Positions 57,998 through 64,000 of a stretch of 64,000 nucleotides of DNA are shown piece after piece. Source of the stretch: Ricinus communis (Eukaryota; Streptophyta; Magnoliopsida; Malpighiales; Euphorbiaceae). The DNA is taken from NCBI RefSeq assembly GCF_019578655.1, contig NC_063264.1:15674429-15738428 (forward strand), read 5' to 3'. How positions within the stretch are numbered: position 1 is the stretch's first letter; every line of letters begins with the position of its first letter. Both the position numbers and the translations under genes were made by a program. A model generated the notes under the pieces. That model did not search any database, was not told the DNA's origin, and saw nothing but the letters and a program-made list of their open reading frames with translations.

Positions 57998-58975
57998 AAA
58001 CTCTTCAAATTGTTGAAGAGCTCAATAAAGAGGAACTATCAAGTCAACCTGAACAAGCCAATTCTATTACTACTATTAGAAGAGACGAGGTTGTCGATAA
58101 TATTACTATGGAAACTGAAAGGAATTCTTCTTCTTATGCAAGTACACCTGAAAATGATGGATTAGTGCAAAGCAATAAGGAAAGCATACAAAAGGAAGAA
58201 AAAGTAGAGCCTAATCTTAGGCTGGAGAAGAAAGAAAATGAAGTATTTTCTAGACCTGAATTTCATAAGGCCACTCAGCCTTATAGACCACCTATTCCTT
58301 TTCTAAACCAATCCAAAGAGAGCAAAAAGGATAAAGAATTTTTTGAAAATGTCGAGGTGCTCTCTAAAGTTAATACTAATTTACCTTTGTTGGATGTTAT
58401 CAGGAATAAGCGAGCTTATGCAAAAAATTTTAAAGAGTTGGACACAAACAAAAGGCGATATGCGAACAACGAAAAAGTACAAGTAGCAAGTGTAATTCTT
58501 CAACATCAATTGCCTCTTAAGATGAAAGATCTTGGTAGCTTCACCATTGATATTACTATAGGTGACAAAAAGGATACAAAAGCCATGTTAGATTTGGGAG
58601 TAAGCATCAACTTGATGCTGTATTCGATATATGAATTACTTAGCTTGGGAGAGTTGAAGCCTACCACTATGTCTCTACAATTTATAGACGGATCGATAAA
58701 ATATCCTACAAGAATAGTGGAAGACTTGCTAGTATAAGTAGGTAAGTTAATAATTCCAGTTGATTTTGTAGCACTTGACATAGAAAACACACCAACAAGG
58801 GATAAAGAGCAAACTATAATCCTTGGTAGACCTTTCATGGCAACTACTAGAACTGTGATTAATGTGCATAATGGAAAACTTACCATAACAATTTTACGAA
58901 AAACTATGGAATTTAAAGTGTTTGATTCTCTAACTTTATCTTCTAAATCTACTATTGATAAATTATGAACAACTA
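57998..58975 (+). pseudogene. Athila gag C-terminus and protease of H1 (3' part)
   Basis: Resumes the H1 frame with TLQIVEELNKEEL, through an acidic/Lys-rich linker (ERNSSSYASTPENDGLVQ), PYRPPIPFLNQSKESKKDK, then the aspartic-protease region with PLKMKDLGSFTIDITIG, MLDLGVSINLMLYSIYELL (the usual CDLGAS active site reads LDLGVS) and SIKYPTRIVEDLLV. TAA at about 58736, then GRPFMATTRTVINVHNGKL downstream in the same frame, ending about 58966. RT and integrase are absent. Confidence 0.85.
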
Positions 58976-59051
58976 TATGATGATATTCCATTTGAAAAGT
59001 ATTTCAAAACAAAACAGAATTTGATAGAGAACGTAAAGTGTTCATTGTTCA

Positions 59052-59207
59052 TGAAGAAAGCTTACATATATATATATAGCATTACAATCCTGTGAATCAG
59101 GAATAAATTTAGCATCTATAAAGGAAAGAAAATCTCTTCCTAATCAAGAAAATATTTTCTCTGTCTACAAGACTATACAGCTAATATATAGAGATTATTT
59201 TCTATTA
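59052..59207 (-). repeat. 3' LTR of copia C3
   Basis: About 156 bp between TGAAGAAAGC (plus sense) and TCTATTA next to the polypurine tract. The left end is placed by analogy with C2 (TGAAGAAATCG); the true start might be a few bases further left. A TATATATATATA run lies inside. Confidence 0.65.
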
Positions 59208-59214
59208 CCCCCCC

Positions 59215-61504
<2,290 letters not shown>

Positions 61505-61509
61505 GTTGT

Positions 61510-61944
61510 TGATGGGTGGTTAATCGTGTTAGCTACAATCTAAGGCAATGTACCTATCGATGCAGTCTAGCACTAATGGCGAGTATCAAGGTCGTATTCC
61601 TCGGGAAAGCGAAAGCCCAGAGTTACTCCTTTGTTCTTTGTTATATTAACCTAAAATGGATGATGAATAAATTCTAAACTAACTATTAACTACGAGCTAA
61701 GTTCTAAGGGAGATGCAAGAGTAATTGATAAGTGAAATAATCAAGACAAGAAGACAAACCCAAAGGGAATCTAAACTAGTTGGCAATCAAACAAAAGATA
61801 AAGGATCGGTGAGTCTAATTATGCTACCCGTGGATGAATTCTTAACCGAATTTGGTTTCTCTCTCGAGATAACTGAATTCCTAAACCTAATAACCTAAAG
61901 TTGGAATCTCTTCCTAACGATTGATTCTTAAATTAGCATTAAGC
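61510..61944 (-). repeat. 3' LTR fragment of M6
   Basis: U5/R end only, matching 62404-62850 closely, including GTTAGCTACAATCTAAGGCA. It breaks off at AGCATTAAGC, followed by six filler bases and ORF-A sequence. Confidence 0.85.
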
Positions 61945-61950
61945 CCAGAG

Positions 61951-62212
61951 TTCCCGTATAATTCACCTGTTCACAGTTATAAGAACAATGAGCAACATCA
62001 CTATACAATGGACAATCATTACACACATGTAAACCACAACAAAATTCACAAAAGACTTGAGATGAAAGGATAGGAGAAGAGAGTTGATCGGTAGCCACCT
62101 TAAACGATTCCACTCGAGCATCTAAAGATGCACGGGCATCCCAATTTTTAGCACTCTCTTGGTTCCTATTCTCATTTTCCAATGCGTCATACAAAGATTT
62201 TGAGTTTAGCAT
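61951..62212 (-). pseudogene. ORF-A 5' fragment of M6
   Basis: Begins MLNSKSLYDALENENRN and keeps the best zinc knuckle of the plus and minus A copies (CEFCCGLHVCNDCP; Cys-X2-Cys-X3-His-X4-Cys), ending at EQVNYTG where the deletion begins. Confidence 0.8.
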
Positions 62213-62380
62213 TGAATCTCCTTATCATTCACTATCTGAATCATAAACTTAAGCTAAATAAATATGTACAAATAAAATAAAATAAATAAACAAATAAAAA
62301 TAAAAATCATAAAATAATAAGAAAGAAAAAAAATGGCTAAATTAACAAATAGCAAATTTCACTATAGTTTTCAAACAATT

Positions 62381-62397
62381 CCCCGGCAACGGCGCCA
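62381..62397 (-). other. Primer-binding site, tRNA-Asp type (M6)
   Basis: Element sense TGGCGCCGTTGCCGGGG, no mismatch to the plant tRNA-Asp 3' end. Confidence 0.85.
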
Positions 62398-62403
62398 AAA
62401 ACT

Positions 62404-63867
62404 TGATGGGTGGCTAATTGTGTTAGCTACAATCTAAGGCAGTGTACCTATCGATGCAGTCTAGCACTAATGACGAGTATCAAGGTCGTATTCCTCGGGA
62501 AAGAGAAAGCCCAGAGTTACTCCTTTGTTCTTTGTTATATTAACCTAAAATGGATGATGAATAAATTCTAAACTAACTATTAACTACGAGCTAAGTTCTA
62601 AGGGAGATGCAGGAGTAATTGATAAGTGAAATAATCAAGACAAGAAGACAAACCCAAAGGGAATCTAAACTAGTTGGCAATCAAACAAAAGATAAAGGAT
62701 CGGTGAGTCTAATTATGCTACCCGTGGATGAATTCTTAACCGAATTCGGTTTCTTTCTGGAGATAACCGAATTCCTAAACCTAATAACCTAAAGTTGGAA
62801 TCTCTTCCTAACGATTGATTCTTAAATTAGCATTAAGCTTTAATCCGCCTCTATTAAGCTTTGTTAATTTTTAATCCGGTTAGTTAATTATCCTTATCTC
62901 TAAGCGATTATTAACCAATTCTTGCTATTCAAAATTCCAATTGCCAAACGGATTTCTCAATGTCATAAAGCAATCTAAACATCACAATTCACAACGTCTC
63001 ATGAATAATGCATAATCTTATTAATACTGAAAACAAGAAGAATACAAAACCAACTCAAACAATCCAACAATATAATATCAAGCCAACATAGTAAAGAAAT
63101 CCCAATGGATTTAATCAATCTAGCTAATCATGTTCATTCTCAAAATATACAAGAATTCAATTACAACAATAAGCAAAGGTAGAGAAAACCCGATTACACC
63201 CTTGGATGAGAGTAAACAGCCCCAAATCCTTTTGCTCCAATTGAATCGATTCTTGTTCCTCTTGCTCGATTTGAAAATCAATCAACGAACCTTGCCCAAT
63301 CTTCGATCCTTTAAGGAAATCTGATCGAAACCTTGATCCAAGTCTCCTTTTCCCTTGGTCTCAGCTCAGAAAACCCTTAGGGAGAGAAAAATTAGGGTTT
63401 TGGGACGTTCTAACCCTAGCCTTCCCTTCTTATCTTCTTTTCGTTCTTTTAATTAATACCCCCTGTCGCCTCCAACACGGCCGTGTTCTCAACACGGGAT
63501 GGTGTTCCTGGCCGTGTTACTCTCTGTGGCTGTGCTCCCTAAAATCTACTTCTTCTTTGATGTCCAAAACGGCCGTGTTTGTCCCCGTGTTAGTAACACG
63601 GCCCATGTTTGTGACCGTGTTTCGAACACGGCCAGTGTTGAGATCAACACAGCCATGTTCAGCTTCCTCATGCTCGTACTTAGCTCGTTTCGGCAGCTTT
63701 AACGTCCAATTATGCTCCAATTCTTTCCTTTTTCATCCTTTGACCTCTTTTGGACCTAATGCACATAAACATATGTATAAGGTGAGTGTTGAGACCAATT
63801 CACATCCAAATGTCCATAAAATCAATCTTGAAAACCCCATTTAGATGTGTGTATTTTACGCACATCA
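62404..63867 (-). repeat. 5' LTR of M6
   Basis: 1464 bp, element sense TGATGTGCG to CCATCA. The U3 palindrome array (about 63473-63660) is well preserved, with ACACGGCCGTGTT near 63475-63487. Confidence 0.88.
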
Positions 63868-64000
63868 GTTGTCGTTCTACTCTTCCATTTTGTTGAGGCA
63901 TCCCGACACAACTTGTTTGGTGCATTATACCATTCTCTGCAAAGTACTTATCTAGACAAGTAAATTCAGTTCCATTGTCACTACGCACTATTTTCACATT
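63868..64000 (-). pseudogene. Copia C3 integrase core fragment (partial at window end)
   Basis: Element sense KIVRSDNGTEFTCLDKYF, then [20 protein letters not shown], part of the integrase catalytic core, interrupted at ERQ by the M6 insertion. The frame is open to the window edge. Confidence 0.88.

Larger units (their letters stand above)
42182..59051 (+). mobile_element. H1: Athila-lineage gypsy element split by G2 and truncated by C3
   Basis: Host of the right-hand nest. It has a 5' LTR (about 42182-43432), a tRNA-Asp-type primer site (43439-43456, two mismatches), and gag (43697-44843) that stops at the G2 insertion point and resumes at 57998 with gag C-terminal and protease sequence to about 58975. 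G2's flanks are AAACA on the left and AAACT on the right (near-perfect duplication). Pol beyond the protease and the 3' LTR are absent; copia C3 begins at about 59052. Frames are broken. Confidence 0.8.
61510..63867 (-). mobile_element. M6: family A element with large internal deletion
   Basis: 2358 bp inserted in the C3 integrase, flanked by a perfect GTTGT duplication (61505-61509 and 63868-63872). In element sense it has a full 5' LTR (63867-62404), primer site (62397-62381), the start of ORF-A (62212 to about 61951), then a sudden jump into the last 435 bp of the 3' LTR (61944-61510). About a kilobase of 3' LTR and most of the internal region are missing. Intact duplications mean the deletion happened after insertion, or before it in the RNA/cDNA. 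Confidence 0.9.

Overview
This is AT-rich nuclear DNA of a flowering plant, most likely a eudicot. The evidence is the layers of Ty1/copia and Ty3/gypsy LTR retrotransposons, primer-binding sites matching plant initiator-Met and Asp tRNAs, and one intact plant-only peptide gene of the CLE family. The species cannot be fixed from the sequence. The nesting density, and gypsy elements whose pol reads into the LTR (a feature of CRM-type chromoviruses), suggest pericentromeric or otherwise repeat-rich chromatin.

The only convincing intact host gene is a 75-residue CLE peptide precursor at 24694-24921 (+). It has a signal peptide, a variable region and a C-terminal RLSPGGPDPHHH dodecapeptide, with a TATA box about 100 bp upstream. 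Almost everything else is transposon, mostly decayed.

Layout. 1-791: 3' end of gypsy element G1. 792-3077: M1, a truncated minus-strand copy of a non-autonomous Athila-like family ('family A'). 3078-5184: no gene. 5185-6662 plus 15038-15686: copia C1, split by M2 (6671-15037, family A), which itself carries a near-solo gypsy LTR G3 (12321-13195). 15687-17250: intergenic with a hAT-like MITE. 17251-22757: CACTA-like remnant holding complete copia C4 (17537-22515). 22758-26087: CLE gene and flanks. 26093-39986: decayed gypsy T1 containing copia C2 (27739-37233), which contains family B element B1 (28190-34440). 39992-42181: intergenic. 42182 to about 59051: Athila element H1, containing gypsy G2 (50912-57997), whose 5' LTR is interrupted by P1 (44886-50796, the most complete family A copy). 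59052 to the window end: copia C3 (-), interrupted by M6 (61510-63867, family A).

The most unusual content is the A/B family. Its members use a tRNA-Asp primer site and keep an Athila gag zinc knuckle and a gag-pol linker, but no recognisable capsid, reverse transcriptase or integrase. The longest copy (M2) also has a 538-codon ATHILA-ORF1-like frame with what looks like its own internal promoter. The A-type U3, the B-type U3 and that internal promoter all carry dense arrays of CACGGCCGTG-like palindromes directly upstream of an AT-rich or TATA box. Other oddities are a 162-bp direct duplication around P1, a perfect 119-bp duplication in B1's 5' LTR, and a copia with TA...CA termini and deleted gag/protease.
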